A DNA stretch of 64,000 bases from assembly GCA_965215165.1 (NCBI GenBank), contig CBDCCX010000006.1, forward strand, positions 992,001-1,056,000, in the 5' to 3' direction. This DNA comes from JANQRZ01 sp965215165 (lineage in GTDB: Bacteria; Bacteroidota; Rhodothermia; Rhodothermales; JANQRZ01). The position numbers were made by a program, and so were the translations under genes. Under the pieces are notes generated by a model, which was given only the letters and a program-made list of their open reading frames with translations, had not been told where the DNA came from and searched no databases. Positions 43,769-52,277 of this stretch are shown in pieces. Each line of letters starts with the position of its first letter. Position 1 is the stretch's first letter.

Positions 43769-45295
43769 TTGAACCTCAGCTCCATCCTCGGAGACCGCCG
43801 CTACGGCCTCTCCCTCCCCTCGCCCGCCACCCTCAAAGCTCAGTGGTTCTCGAACGTCCGCGGTGACCTCCTCGCCGGCGTCGTGGTCGCCCTCGCGCTC
43901 ATCCCCGAGGCCATCGCCTTCTCGATCATCGCCGGAGTCGACCCGAAGGTCGGCCTCTACGCCTCGTTCTGCATCGCGGTCGTGACGGCGTTCGTCGGGG
44001 GCCGGCCAGGGATGATCTCGGCCGCGACCGGCGCGATGGCGCTCGTGATGATCACGCTCGTGCGCGAGCACGGGCTGGAGCACCTCTTCGCCGCGACGGT
44101 CCTGACGGGCGTATTGCAGCTCGTCTTCGGCTGGCTGAAGCTGGGGCGCTACATGAAGTTCGTCCCGAAGCCCGTGATGGTCGGGTTCGTCAACGCGCTG
44201 GCCATCCTGATCTTCCTGGCGCAGCTCCCGCTCTTCGTCGGGGCCGGGCCGCTGATGTACGCGGTCGTGCTGGGCGGGCTGGGCATCATCTACCTGCTGC
44301 CGCGCCTGACGACGGCGGTGCCCTCCCCGCTCGTCGCCATCGCCGCGCTGACGGTGCTCTCGCTGCTCGGCGACGGCGGGCTGAGCCGGGTCGGCGACAT
44401 GGGAGCCCTCCCGACAGCGCTGCCGTTCTTCAGCCTGCCGGCGGTGCCGTTCTCGCTCGACACGCTCCGGATCATCTTCCCGGTCGCGCTCGCGCTCGCG
44501 CTCGTCGGGCTGATCGAGTCGCTGCTGACGGCGTCGATCGTCGACGAGATGACCGACACGCCGAGCGACAAGAACAAGGAGGCGCGCGGGCAGGGGATCG
44601 CGAACGTCGTGACCGGCTTCTTCGGCGGGATGGCGGGCTGCGCGATGATCGGGCAGTCGGTGATCAACGTCAAGTCGGGCGGGCGCGGGCGGCTCTCGAC
44701 GCTCGCGGCGGGCGCGTTCCTGCTCTTCTTCATCCTGGTGCTCGCCGACTGGCTGGTGCTGATCCCGATGGGCGCGCTCGTGGCGGTGATGTTCATGGTC
44801 TCGATCGGGACGTTCGACTGGTCCTCGCTCCGGCTCACCGCGATGCCCTTCAGCGAGACGCTCGTGATGCTCGCCACGGTCGGCACGGTGATCTACACCC
44901 ACGACCTCGCGATCGGCGTGTTCGTCGGCGTGGTCCTGAGCGCGCTCCTGTTCGCCCGCAAGGTGGCCGACGGCGCGTTCATGGAGGACCACCTCAGCGC
45001 CGACGGCCGCACGCGGACCTACGTCCTCAACGGCGACCTCTTCTTCGTCACCGTGACCGGCTTCCTCGCCCACCTCGACTTCGAGGAGGACGTGGACCGC
45101 GTCGAGATCGACCTCACGCACGGGCACGTCTGGGACGCCTCGGCGGCGGCGGCCATCGACAAGGCCGTGCTCCGCTTCCGGCGGCGCGGCGTCGAGGCCG
45201 AGGTGGCCGGCCTCAACGACGAGAGCGCGGCGCTCCTCGACCGCGTCGGCGTGCACGACAAGCCCGGCGCGCTGGCGATGGCCGGAGGCCACTAG
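43769..45295 (+). CDS. SulP-family anion transporter with STAS domain
   Basis: A 508-residue inner-membrane transporter. I place the start at the TTG at 43769 (LNLSSILGDRR). An in-frame TTG at 43664 lies inside a terminator hairpin, and no ATG is available before the first helix. Family landmarks are DLLAGVVVALALIPEAIAFS, VDPKVGLYASF and GRPGMISAATGAMALVM (substrate pocket), then GLIESLLTASIVDEMT and QGIANVVTGFFGGMAGCAM. A STAS domain follows at about residues 410-490 (DRVEIDLTHGHVWDASAAA). The TLAAGAFLLFF helix region is complete. Substrates of the family include sulfate, bicarbonate and other anions; the specific one is unknown. Confidence 0.92.
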   Translation: MNLSSILGDRRYGLSLPSPATLKAQWFSNVRGDLLAGVVVALALIPEAIAFSIIAGVDPKVGLYASFCIAVVTAFVGGRPGMISAATGAMALVMITLVREHGLEHLFAATVLTGVLQLVFGWLKLGRYMKFVPKPVMVGFVNALAILIFLAQLPLFVGAGPLMYAVVLGGLGIIYLLPRLTTAVPSPLVAIAALTVLSLLGDGGLSRVGDMGALPTALPFFSLPAVPFSLDTLRIIFPVALALALVGLIESLLTASIVDEMTDTPSDKNKEARGQGIANVVTGFFGGMAGCAMIGQSVINVKSGGRGRLSTLAAGAFLLFFILVLADWLVLIPMGALVAVMFMVSIGTFDWSSLRLTAMPFSETLVMLATVGTVIYTHDLAIGVFVGVVLSALLFARKVADGAFMEDHLSADGRTRTYVLNGDLFFVTVTGFLAHLDFEEDVDRVEIDLTHGHVWDASAAAAIDKAVLRFRRRGVEAEVAGLNDESAALLDRVGVHDKPGALAMAGGH

Positions 45296-45329
45296 GTTCG
45301 CGCTCCACCCCTAGGTTCGCGCTCCACCC
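45292..45329. repeat. Perfect 19-bp tandem duplication over the SulP stop
   Basis: CTAGGTTCGCGCTCCACCC occurs twice without gap. The first copy contains the stop codon of the SulP gene, so the duplication leaves the protein unchanged. Confidence 0.92.
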
Positions 45330-45350
45330 CGGTGTGCTACACCCGATGCG

Positions 45351-48300
45351 TTACACCCCGATCACGTCGTAGCCCGACCCGTCGACGGGGTCTTTCTTGA
45401 CCTCGATGCGAACCGGGAAGGCCTCCTTCAGCTCGTCGAGGTGGGTGATGACCAGGATCTTGTCGAAGTCCTCGCGGATCGCCTGGATGGCCTCGACGAG
45501 CCGCTCGATGCCCTGCTTGTCCTGGGTTCCGAAGCCCTCGTCCACGACGAGCGTGCGGATGCGGACGCCGCTGCGCTCGGCCAGGAGCTGGGCGAGGGCG
45601 ATGCGGAGCGCGAAGTTGACCCGGAAGGCTTCGCCGCCGGAGAAGGTCTCGTAGGGGCGCGGCACGCCGCCGGCGTCGGTGATCTTGATGTCGAGCGTCT
45701 CCTTGGTCCCGCCGGCCTTTTTGTCCTTGAGCGTCTCCAGCGTCACGCGCGTCCGGCCCTTGGCGAGGCGTTCCAGCAGGCCGTTCGTCCGGTTCTCGAT
45801 CTCGGGCAGGGTCTCCTCGATGATGAGCGCGGGGATGCCGTTCTTGCCGAAGGCGTCGCGGAGGTGGCGGTAGAGCGTCTTCTCCTTCTTCGCCTCGCGG
45901 AGGCCGGCGCGGAGGGTCTTGAGGGTTTCGCGCTGTGCGGCGGCGCGCTCCAGCTTTTCGGCCAGGCCGCCGAGCTGCGCCTGCACTTGGCTGATCCGGG
46001 CGGCGAGCGCGCCCCGACGTTCGGCTTGCGTCCGCTGGGCGTCGGCTAGGCCGGGACGGGCCGCCAGGCGCTCAGCGGCGGCAGCCCCCTCGGCGCGGAG
46101 CGTCACGCTCTCGGCCTCGGCCTGCTCTAGCTCCGCAGCCAGCGCCGCGCGACGGGCCGTCCAGTCGGTGAGGTTGCGCTCGGCGTTGGCGAGGCGCATG
46201 TAGCGCTCGGTGGCGTCTTTGAGCGTTGCCAGCTCGCGCTTGACGGCGTCGTGCCGGGCGGGGTCGTAGCCGACGGAGTCGAGCTGCTGGCGGAGGCGGT
46301 CGATCTGCTGGCGGAGCGGGCCGAGCACCGTGCCGTCGGCGAGGCGGGCGCGGAAGCCGGCCACTTCGCGCTCGCCGGCCTCGACCTGCTGGGCCAGGAC
46401 GCCGAGCCGCTCCTGGACGACGCTCAGCTCCGCGAGGGTCGCTTCGTAGCGCGCCGCGTGGGCGGCTTCGGCCTGCAGGCGGTCGAACTGCTCAGCGTCG
46501 AACGGCAGGTCGGCGAGGCGGTCGGTGAGCGTGGTGCGCTCGGCGCGGAGGTCGGGGCGGTAGGCGTCGTCGCGGAGCTGGACTTCGAGCTCGGCGAGGA
46601 GGGCCGCTTTGTCGGCGGCCGTCTGGGACGCGGCTTCGGCGGCGGTGAGCCGGGCGCGCAGATCGGCGAGGGCGTCGGCGACCTGACTCGCCTGGGCGAG
46701 CTGGGCGGCGACGGTTTTGTAGCGTTCGCGGAGCGTCTGCACGGCCTGCTCTGCCTCGGCGCGCTGCCGCCCGAGGCGTTGGCTCTCGGCGTCGAGCGCG
46801 GCGCGCTCCGCCGCATAGGTCGCCTCGACGGTGCGGCGGTGCTCGTCCGTCAGCGGGGTGCCGCAGGTCGGGCAGTCGGCGGCCTCGACGGCGTGGAGCT
46901 TCTCGACCTTGGCGTCGAGGGCGGCTTGGGCCGCGGCGAGGCGGTCGCGCTCCGCGTCCAGCGCCCCGAGCGCGGCCTTCGCCCGGCTCCCCGCGTCGCC
47001 GACCTCGTCGCGCTGCCGCTCGAGCGCCTTTCGCCCGTCGGCCTGGGCGGCGAGGGCGGTGGCGCGCTCGCGTAGGGCCGGAAGCTGGGCCTCCTGCTCG
47101 GCGGCCTCGCGGACGGCCACGTGCCCGTTCGCGATCCGCGCCTGGAGTTGGCCGCGCGCGTTGGCGAGCTGCTTGTCGAGCGCCGTGACCCGCTCCTCGA
47201 GCTGGGTGCGGGCGTCGCGCCGCGTGCGGAGGACGCCGAGCTGCTGCTGCGCGGCGCGGGCCCGGGCGAGACCGCGCTCGGCCGACCCGCGCTCGGTGAG
47301 TCGGCGCTCCGCTTCGGCGCGGGCTTTCTGGCTGGCCTGCAGGTCCGCCTCGGTGCGGCTCAGCCGGGCCTCGGCCTCCATCCGGGTACGCTCCAGCGCG
47401 AGCTCCTTTTCGCGGAGCTGATTGGTGAGGCCGCGCTGCAGGTCGTCTTTGTCGTCCCACGTCTTGCGCTCGGCCAGGAGCACCTCGTGGCGGGCGTGGG
47501 CCTGCTCGACGGCCTCGCGCTGCGCGACGAGCGCCTCGGCCTCGGCGATTTTTTCGCCGATCTCGGCGTGGTCTTTCTCTTTTCCCTGCCTGCCCGCTTC
47601 GAGCCGGGCGAGGCGGGCCTGCTGCTGCTCGGCGGTCCGGGCGAGGGCGTCGAGCTCGGCGAGGCGCTCGGTGAGCCGCCGGCCCTCAGCCTCGGCCCCG
47701 GCGCGCTCGGCGTCCAGATCGGCCAGGGCGGAGGAGAGCACGGCCTGCTCCTCTTCCCACTGCCCGACGCCCTCGAGCTGCGCGTTCAGCCGCCCGACCT
47801 CCGCCTCGGCGACGCGCGCGCGCTCGGTCGCCTCGCTGTAGCGACTGCGGGCCACGGCCGCGTAGCGCTCGAAGCGGTCCAGCCCGAGGATGCGGCCCAG
47901 GATGTCCTTGCGCTCGCCGGGCTTCTTCTTGGTGAACTCGTCCGAGCGCCCCTGGAGCAGGAAGGCCGAGTTGATGAACGTCTCGTAGTCCAGCCCGATC
48001 GTCGCGTCGATGACCGCCTGCGTGTCCTTGACCGAGCCGGCGGTGAGCGGCCGGAAGGCGTCGCCGTCCTGCGCCTGAAACTCGAGGCCCGGCTTGGAGG
48101 TCTTGCCCGAGGCCGTGCGGTAGAACGAGCGGACGACGCGGTAGCGCCCGCCGTCGAGGTCGAACACCAGCTCGACGCTCATCTCGCGCGTGCCGATGCG
48201 GAGCAGGTCCTCGTCGGGCTTGCGGGCGTCGGAGGCCTTGCGCGCCTCGCCCCAGACGGCCCACGTGATGGCGTCGAGCAGCGCCGACTTGCCCTGCCCG

Positions 48301-48404
48301 TTGCCGCCCGAGAGGCAGGCGACGTGGAACTGCTCGAAGTCGAGCGGCTCGGTGGTGGTCCCGTAGGAGAGGAAGTTGCGGAGCTTGAGCGAGACGGGGA
48401 TCAC
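45351..48404 (-). CDS. sbcC: SbcC/Rad50-type exonuclease ATPase subunit
   Basis: A 1017-residue SMC-like ATPase. The GTG at 48404 gives the family start (VIPVSLKLRNFLSYG); the longer frame reads through a 15-bp repeat and has only a TTG. Walker A is LSGGNGQGKSALLDAI, and the Q-loop region is FINSAFLLQGRSDEFTKKKP. Long coiled coils flank a zinc hook CPTC in AADCPTCGTPL (about residue 515). The signature TFSGGEAFRVNFALRIALAQ and Walker B VRIRTLVVDEGFGTQD close the ATPase. With SbcD it processes hairpins and DNA ends. No sbcD is present in this window. Confidence 0.95.
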   Translation of the reverse strand: MIPVSLKLRNFLSYGTTTEPLDFEQFHVACLSGGNGQGKSALLDAITWAVWGEARKASDARKPDEDLLRIGTREMSVELVFDLDGGRYRVVRSFYRTASGKTSKPGLEFQAQDGDAFRPLTAGSVKDTQAVIDATIGLDYETFINSAFLLQGRSDEFTKKKPGERKDILGRILGLDRFERYAAVARSRYSEATERARVAEAEVGRLNAQLEGVGQWEEEQAVLSSALADLDAERAGAEAEGRRLTERLAELDALARTAEQQQARLARLEAGRQGKEKDHAEIGEKIAEAEALVAQREAVEQAHARHEVLLAERKTWDDKDDLQRGLTNQLREKELALERTRMEAEARLSRTEADLQASQKARAEAERRLTERGSAERGLARARAAQQQLGVLRTRRDARTQLEERVTALDKQLANARGQLQARIANGHVAVREAAEQEAQLPALRERATALAAQADGRKALERQRDEVGDAGSRAKAALGALDAERDRLAAAQAALDAKVEKLHAVEAADCPTCGTPLTDEHRRTVEATYAAERAALDAESQRLGRQRAEAEQAVQTLRERYKTVAAQLAQASQVADALADLRARLTAAEAASQTAADKAALLAELEVQLRDDAYRPDLRAERTTLTDRLADLPFDAEQFDRLQAEAAHAARYEATLAELSVVQERLGVLAQQVEAGEREVAGFRARLADGTVLGPLRQQIDRLRQQLDSVGYDPARHDAVKRELATLKDATERYMRLANAERNLTDWTARRAALAAELEQAEAESVTLRAEGAAAAERLAARPGLADAQRTQAERRGALAARISQVQAQLGGLAEKLERAAAQRETLKTLRAGLREAKKEKTLYRHLRDAFGKNGIPALIIEETLPEIENRTNGLLERLAKGRTRVTLETLKDKKAGGTKETLDIKITDAGGVPRPYETFSGGEAFRVNFALRIALAQLLAERSGVRIRTLVVDEGFGTQDKQGIERLVEAIQAIREDFDKILVITHLDELKEAFPVRIEVKKDPVDGSGYDVIGV

Positions 48405-48409
48405 AGAGG

Positions 48410-48439
48410 ACGAAGAACGGTGAGACGAAGAACGGTGAG
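48410..48439. repeat. Perfect 15-bp tandem duplication upstream of sbcC
   Basis: ACGAAGAACGGTGAG occurs twice in a row, with a decayed third copy after it, immediately before the sbcC start (minus strand). Confidence 0.88.
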
Positions 48440-48514
48440 ACGGCGCACAGTGAAACGCAGGCAAGGGCGAGGCGGTGCCTCACCCGAGGCTCGGCCCCCG
48501 CCCCTCGGTGACGA

Positions 48515-49051
48515 TTACTCGTCGTCGAACTTGTCCCAGAGCTGGTCTTGCAGACCGGGGAGGACCGCGCGGACCAGGTCCCACGCCACCGGCGCGAGCG
48601 CGCGCACCGGCTCGTAGAGGACCGACCCGTCGCGCGTCCGCTCGCCCAAGAGGACCGGCTCGCCGCCGGGCAGCGCGACGGCGCTCGTGAGCAGCAGCAG
48701 CACGCTCGCCGCGAGCGCTGCGCGGAGGCCGCCGAGGCCCGCCCCAGCCAGCGCGTCGACTGCCCCGAGCCGCAGCAGCGCGAGTGTCTTGCGGACGAAG
48801 TAGATACCCAACGTCACCGCACTCAGCACTGCGGCGAACGTGACGGCGAAGCCGAGCGCCGGTGCCAGCCGCTCCGACAGCCCGAGGCTGGCGACGACCA
48901 GATCGCCGACCGGCCCCATCGCGCCGGCCGCGAGCCACAGCGCGAGCACCAGGCCGAGCGTCCCGACGAGTTGGCTCAGCGCCCCGGCCCGCACCCCGCG
49001 CCAGACCCCGAGCCCGACGAGCAGGAGAATCCCCCCATCGAGCGTGTTCAC
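48515..49051 (-). CDS. CvpA-family membrane protein
   Basis: A 178-residue protein from the GTG at 49051, which overlaps the upstream stop by 4 bp (GTGA). It has four helices in the CvpA layout: TLDGGILLLVGLGVWRGVRA, LVGTLGLVLALWLAAGAM, FAVTFAAVLSAVTLGIYFV and LGGLRAALAASVLLLLTSAV. CvpA relatives were first linked to colicin V production; in most bacteria they are inner-membrane proteins of uncertain role. The C-terminus is short and polar (LPGLQDQLWDKFDDE). Confidence 0.85.
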   Translation of the reverse strand: MNTLDGGILLLVGLGVWRGVRAGALSQLVGTLGLVLALWLAAGAMGPVGDLVVASLGLSERLAPALGFAVTFAAVLSAVTLGIYFVRKTLALLRLGAVDALAGAGLGGLRAALAASVLLLLTSAVALPGGEPVLLGERTRDGSVLYEPVRALAPVAWDLVRAVLPGLQDQLWDKFDDE

Positions 49052-49491
49052 GCGCGGAGGAGGCTCTGCACGACGACGCGGACGCGGTTGCCGTCGGCCT
49101 GCCCCTTGAGGGCGCTCATGGCCTCGCCCATCACGCGGCCCATGTCCTTCATCGACGTGGCCCCGCTGCGGGTGACGATGTCCTGGACGGTGCGGTGGAT
49201 GTCCTCGTCGGAGAGCTGCGCCGGGAGGTACTCGGCGATGATGGTCAGCTCGTCGCGCTCGACCTGGGCGAGGTCCTCGCGCCCGGCCTCTTCGTACTGC
49301 GCGAGGGCGTCGCGGCGCTGCTTGGCCTGCTTCTGGATGACGGCGACGAGGTCGTCGTCGGAGAGCGGGCCGCCGCCCTCCTTCTGCTTCTCGATGATGC
49401 CGGCGCGGAGCGAGCGGATGGCGAGGAGGCGGGTCTTGTCCTTCGCCCGCATGGCGTCTTTGAGGTCGCGTTCGAGGCGTTCGAGCAGCAT
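49048..49491 (-). CDS. GatB/YqeY-domain protein
   Basis: A 147-residue YqeY-like protein, ATG at 49491. It is fully helical: LERLERDLKDAMRAKDKTRL, AQYEEAGREDLAQVERDELT, EYLPAQLSDEDIHRTVQDIV and the typical MKDMGRVMGEAMSALKGQAD. The domain is shared with the tail of GatB, where it binds tRNA; the free-standing protein has no settled function. It is translationally coupled to the CvpA gene. Confidence 0.93.
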   Translation of the reverse strand: MLLERLERDLKDAMRAKDKTRLLAIRSLRAGIIEKQKEGGGPLSDDDLVAVIQKQAKQRRDALAQYEEAGREDLAQVERDELTIIAEYLPAQLSDEDIHRTVQDIVTRSGATSMKDMGRVMGEAMSALKGQADGNRVRVVVQSLLRA

Positions 49492-49660
49492 GGATCGGGG
49501 GCGTGAGCGGCAGCGTGAGCAGCAGGGTCGAGCGCTGAAAATACGCCCGCCGGGCGGCGGCAGGGAGCCGTTTCCACGCCGCCCGCCGACCCCGCGTAGG
49601 CCGCGAGGCCCGTATTTTGCGCCGCCCGCTCGCCCGTCTCACCTAGCGCAGCACCGACCT

Positions 49661-50497
49661 ATGTACCCCACCGTCCCCGTCGCCGACTACCAGGACAAGC
49701 TCCTCTTCGTGTGCGGCCTCCACCGGAGCGGGACGTCGCTGCTCCACCGCTGCATCGGGGACCACCCGGACGTCAGCGCCTTCGCGGACACCGGCGTGCC
49801 GAAGGACGAGGGCCAGCACCTCCAGTCGGTCTACCTCAAGGAGAAGGGCCGGGGCGGCCTCGGCGAGTTCGCCTTCCACCGCGGGGCGCACCTGACCGAG
49901 AGGTCGGGCCTGGCGAACGAGAAGAACAGGGACAAGAACGCGCAGCGCCTCTTCTCCGAGTGGGCGCGGTTCTGGGACCTCGACGCCCGGCGGCTCGTCG
50001 AGAAGTCTCCGCCTAACCTCATCATGTCGCGCTTCCTCCAGGCCCTCTTCCCCGACGCCGCGTTCATCTTCCTGGTGCGGCACCCGGTCGCCGTCAGCTA
50101 CGCGACCCAGACCTACACGGCCAAGACGACGCCCGCCATGCGGCTCCGCAACCTGATCGAGCACTGGCTCGCGGCGCACGACCTCTTCCGCAAGGACCTG
50201 CCGCACATCGGCAACGCCTACGTGCTCCGCTACGAGGACTTCGTCCGCACCCCCGAGGCGACCCTCGGCGCGCTCTACGGATTCGCCGGCCTCGACCCGT
50301 ACCCGCTGCAGCGCGATGTCCGGAGCAACGTCAACGACGCCTACCTCGACCGCTTCGAGCGCAGCGGGCTAGCGAGGACGGCGCATCGCCTCTACCTCCA
50401 GCAGCGGTTCGAGTCCCGAGTGCGGGCCTACGGCTACTCGCTCCGGCCGGGCCACTACCTCCTGGACGCCCCGCCGCTCTACACCCGCCCGAGCTAG
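49661..50497 (+). CDS. Sulfotransferase-family protein
   Basis: A 278-residue protein, ATG at 49661. The PAPS 5'-phosphosulfate loop is in FVCGLHRSGTSLLHRCIGDH and the 3'-phosphate site region is FIFLVRHPVAVSYATQTY. A later motif LRYEDFVRTPEATLGALYGF matches family landmarks. Sulfotransferases move sulfate from PAPS to glycans, lipids or proteins; the acceptor is unknown. It is divergent from the yqeY gene and ends 5 bp from the convergent lipoprotein gene. Confidence 0.9.
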   Translation: MYPTVPVADYQDKLLFVCGLHRSGTSLLHRCIGDHPDVSAFADTGVPKDEGQHLQSVYLKEKGRGGLGEFAFHRGAHLTERSGLANEKNRDKNAQRLFSEWARFWDLDARRLVEKSPPNLIMSRFLQALFPDAAFIFLVRHPVAVSYATQTYTAKTTPAMRLRNLIEHWLAAHDLFRKDLPHIGNAYVLRYEDFVRTPEATLGALYGFAGLDPYPLQRDVRSNVNDAYLDRFERSGLARTAHRLYLQQRFESRVRAYGYSLRPGHYLLDAPPLYTRPS

Positions 50498-50502
50498 AGC
50501 GG

Positions 50503-51426
50503 CTACCCGTCCAGCCCGAGGTCCGCGCGGAGCGGCACGTCCGACCGCTTATTGCGCGACCAGTAGGCCAGCCGGTCGCGTCCTTTGCGCGTGGCCGTGG
50601 TGGTCAGCGGCCCGCCGGAGCCGGAGCGCCGGGCCTCGGTCCACCCCTCGACGGTGTGGGGAAAGGCGGCGGTGAAGGTGATGGCGAGGGTCCGGTCGAG
50701 GTCGGGATAGGACAGGGTGTACGTCCTCAGGCCGTCGCCGACGTCGGCGAGCGTGGCGGTGGCCTGCTCGGGCGCGAGGTCGCGGTGGCTGAAGCGCTGG
50801 TAGATGGTGCCGGGGACCAGGGTGAGAGCACCGGTCGGGAGCGTTCCGTGGAGGCGGAGCTGGGTCCAGAGGTCGTCCTCGAGGAGCGCGTCGGGGAGCG
50901 TCCGGTCCTGGTCGGCCTCGCCCTCGAAGTACGACCGCAGGCTCAGGTGGTAGCCTCCGGCCCGTCGGTTGAGCTGGGTGAAGGTGTGCCCGCACCACTC
51001 CTGCGACGAGGTGGTGGCCTTGAGCGCCGGCCCGCCCTCGACGGGCGCAAAGACCGAGGTCATCATCGAGTACGGATAGACGCCCGTCGTGAACGCCCGC
51101 GTGGCGTTCATCTTGAGGACGGTCACGGCTCCGTCGGCGTCCGGGTCGTCGGCCTTGACCTGCTCAGCTTCGAGGAACGGCTCCGTGACGAAGATCAGCA
51201 CGGCCTCGCCGGGGTGGACCTCGCCGTAGCGGGCCTGCTGGAGGTCGTAGCTCGTGATCTCGGCTAGGCCCTGGTACCAGTAGGCCGCGAACGAGTCGGC
51301 CGGGACGCTGAGGGCGGGGTCGAGCGCGGTGGTGCGGACGGGGACGGCGCGGTCGTCGGCCGGCTCCGGCGAGGAGCAGGCGGCGAGGGTGAAGGCAGCG
51401 GCGAGCACAGCAGCGCGGATCGGCAT
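50503..51426 (-). CDS. Lipoprotein of unknown function
   Basis: A 307-residue lipoprotein, ATG at 51426, lipobox TLAACSS at about residue 17. Mature landmarks are YWYQGLAEITSYDLQQARYG, VLIFVTEPFLEAEQVKADD, VLKMNATRAFTTGVYPYSMM and SSQEWCGHTFTQLNRRAGGY. It resembles a septum-formation-unrelated Bacteroidota family of secreted proteins often annotated only as hypothetical; I cannot name a function. It is upstream of, and convergent with, the sulfotransferase gene. Confidence 0.8.
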   Translation of the reverse strand: MPIRAAVLAAAFTLAACSSPEPADDRAVPVRTTALDPALSVPADSFAAYWYQGLAEITSYDLQQARYGEVHPGEAVLIFVTEPFLEAEQVKADDPDADGAVTVLKMNATRAFTTGVYPYSMMTSVFAPVEGGPALKATTSSQEWCGHTFTQLNRRAGGYHLSLRSYFEGEADQDRTLPDALLEDDLWTQLRLHGTLPTGALTLVPGTIYQRFSHRDLAPEQATATLADVGDGLRTYTLSYPDLDRTLAITFTAAFPHTVEGWTEARRSGSGGPLTTTATRKGRDRLAYWSRNKRSDVPLRADLGLDG

Positions 51427-51511
51427 AGCGACAGGGGGTTGGTCTGAGCCAGCATACCCCGCCGCCGCACCGCTGATCCTCACGAATCGGGCACCCCGCG
51501 GCGCGCTCGGC

Positions 51512-52114
51512 TCAGTCTATGCTGCCGCGCCCGCCGAGGGCGTCGACGAAGGCGGCGCGCAGCGCCTCGGCCTCGGACCGGCGGACGCGGACCACGAGCT
51601 CGGTGTCGTCCGAGTAGGTCTGCTCGGCGATCTCGGCGTCGAACCGGCCGACGGTGTGCAGGGCCGGCGAGGTGTCGGGGTAGGCGAAGCGGAGGCGGAC
51701 GGGAACGCGGACGACGTGCTCCACGGCGCGCGCCGCGTCCAGGGCTTCCGAGGCCGCCTCGCCGTAGGCCCGCACCAGGCCGCCGGTGCCGAGCTTGGTT
51801 CCACCGTAGTAGCGCGTCACCACGACGACGGTGTTCGTCAGCTCTCGGGCGTCGATCTGCCGCAGGATGGGGGCCCCGGCGCTGCCGTTCGGCTCGCCGT
51901 CGTCGCCGGAGCGGAAGGTGTCGCCCTCGGCCCCGATGCGCCACGCCCAGCACCAATGGGTCGCCGCGTACTCGCGCTTGCGGACGAGCGCGAGATGGGC
52001 CTCGGCTTCGGCCTCGGTCGCGGCCAGGAAGGCCTCGCCGAGGAACCGGGAGCCTTTGGTCTTCGGCGGCTCGGCGGTCGCGGGCCGGGCAATCGTGCGG
52101 TAGGTATCGGTCAT
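51512..52114 (-). CDS. yigZ: YigZ/IMPACT-family protein
   Basis: A 200-residue protein, ATG at 52114. The UPF0029 N-terminal domain carries TKGSRFLGEAF, DDGEPNGSAGAPILRQI, and VVVVTRYYGGTKLGTGGLVR followed by YGEAASEAL. A C-terminal ferredoxin-like domain (DUF1949 type) follows. Members are homologues of the eukaryotic translation regulator IMPACT; the bacterial role is unclear. About 85 bp separate its stop from the start of the lipoprotein gene on the same strand. Confidence 0.93.
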   Translation of the reverse strand: MTDTYRTIARPATAEPPKTKGSRFLGEAFLAATEAEAEAHLALVRKREYAATHWCWAWRIGAEGDTFRSGDDGEPNGSAGAPILRQIDARELTNTVVVVTRYYGGTKLGTGGLVRAYGEAASEALDAARAVEHVVRVPVRLRFAYPDTSPALHTVGRFDAEIAEQTYSDDTELVVRVRRSEAEALRAAFVDALGGRGSID

Positions 52115-52215
52115 GGGTGTGCAACGTACGGCGTGAGGGTGCCGTCAGCAAAGCGTCTCGGCGGGGCTTTCCTTCCGTCTTACCCCTCATGTTTTACCCG
52201 GCGCGCTTCACCTTT

Positions 52216-52249
52216 TACTCGCGGTAGCACGGTCTACTCGCGGTAGCAC
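52216..52249. repeat. Direct repeat of 15 bp, spaced by 4 bp
   Basis: TACTCGCGGTAGCAC at 52216-52230 and 52235-52249, about 30 bp before the start of the DUF5916 gene. It could be an operator for a dimeric regulator or simple sequence debris. Confidence 0.88.
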
Positions 52250-52277
52250 CGTTGCCGCGGCCCGGTATCTTCCCGGC

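Noticed and set aside
42362..45292. Long minus-strand open frame opposite the DUF2911 and SulP genes
   Set aside because: Low-complexity His/Arg/Glu antisense product; both plus-strand genes have clear families.
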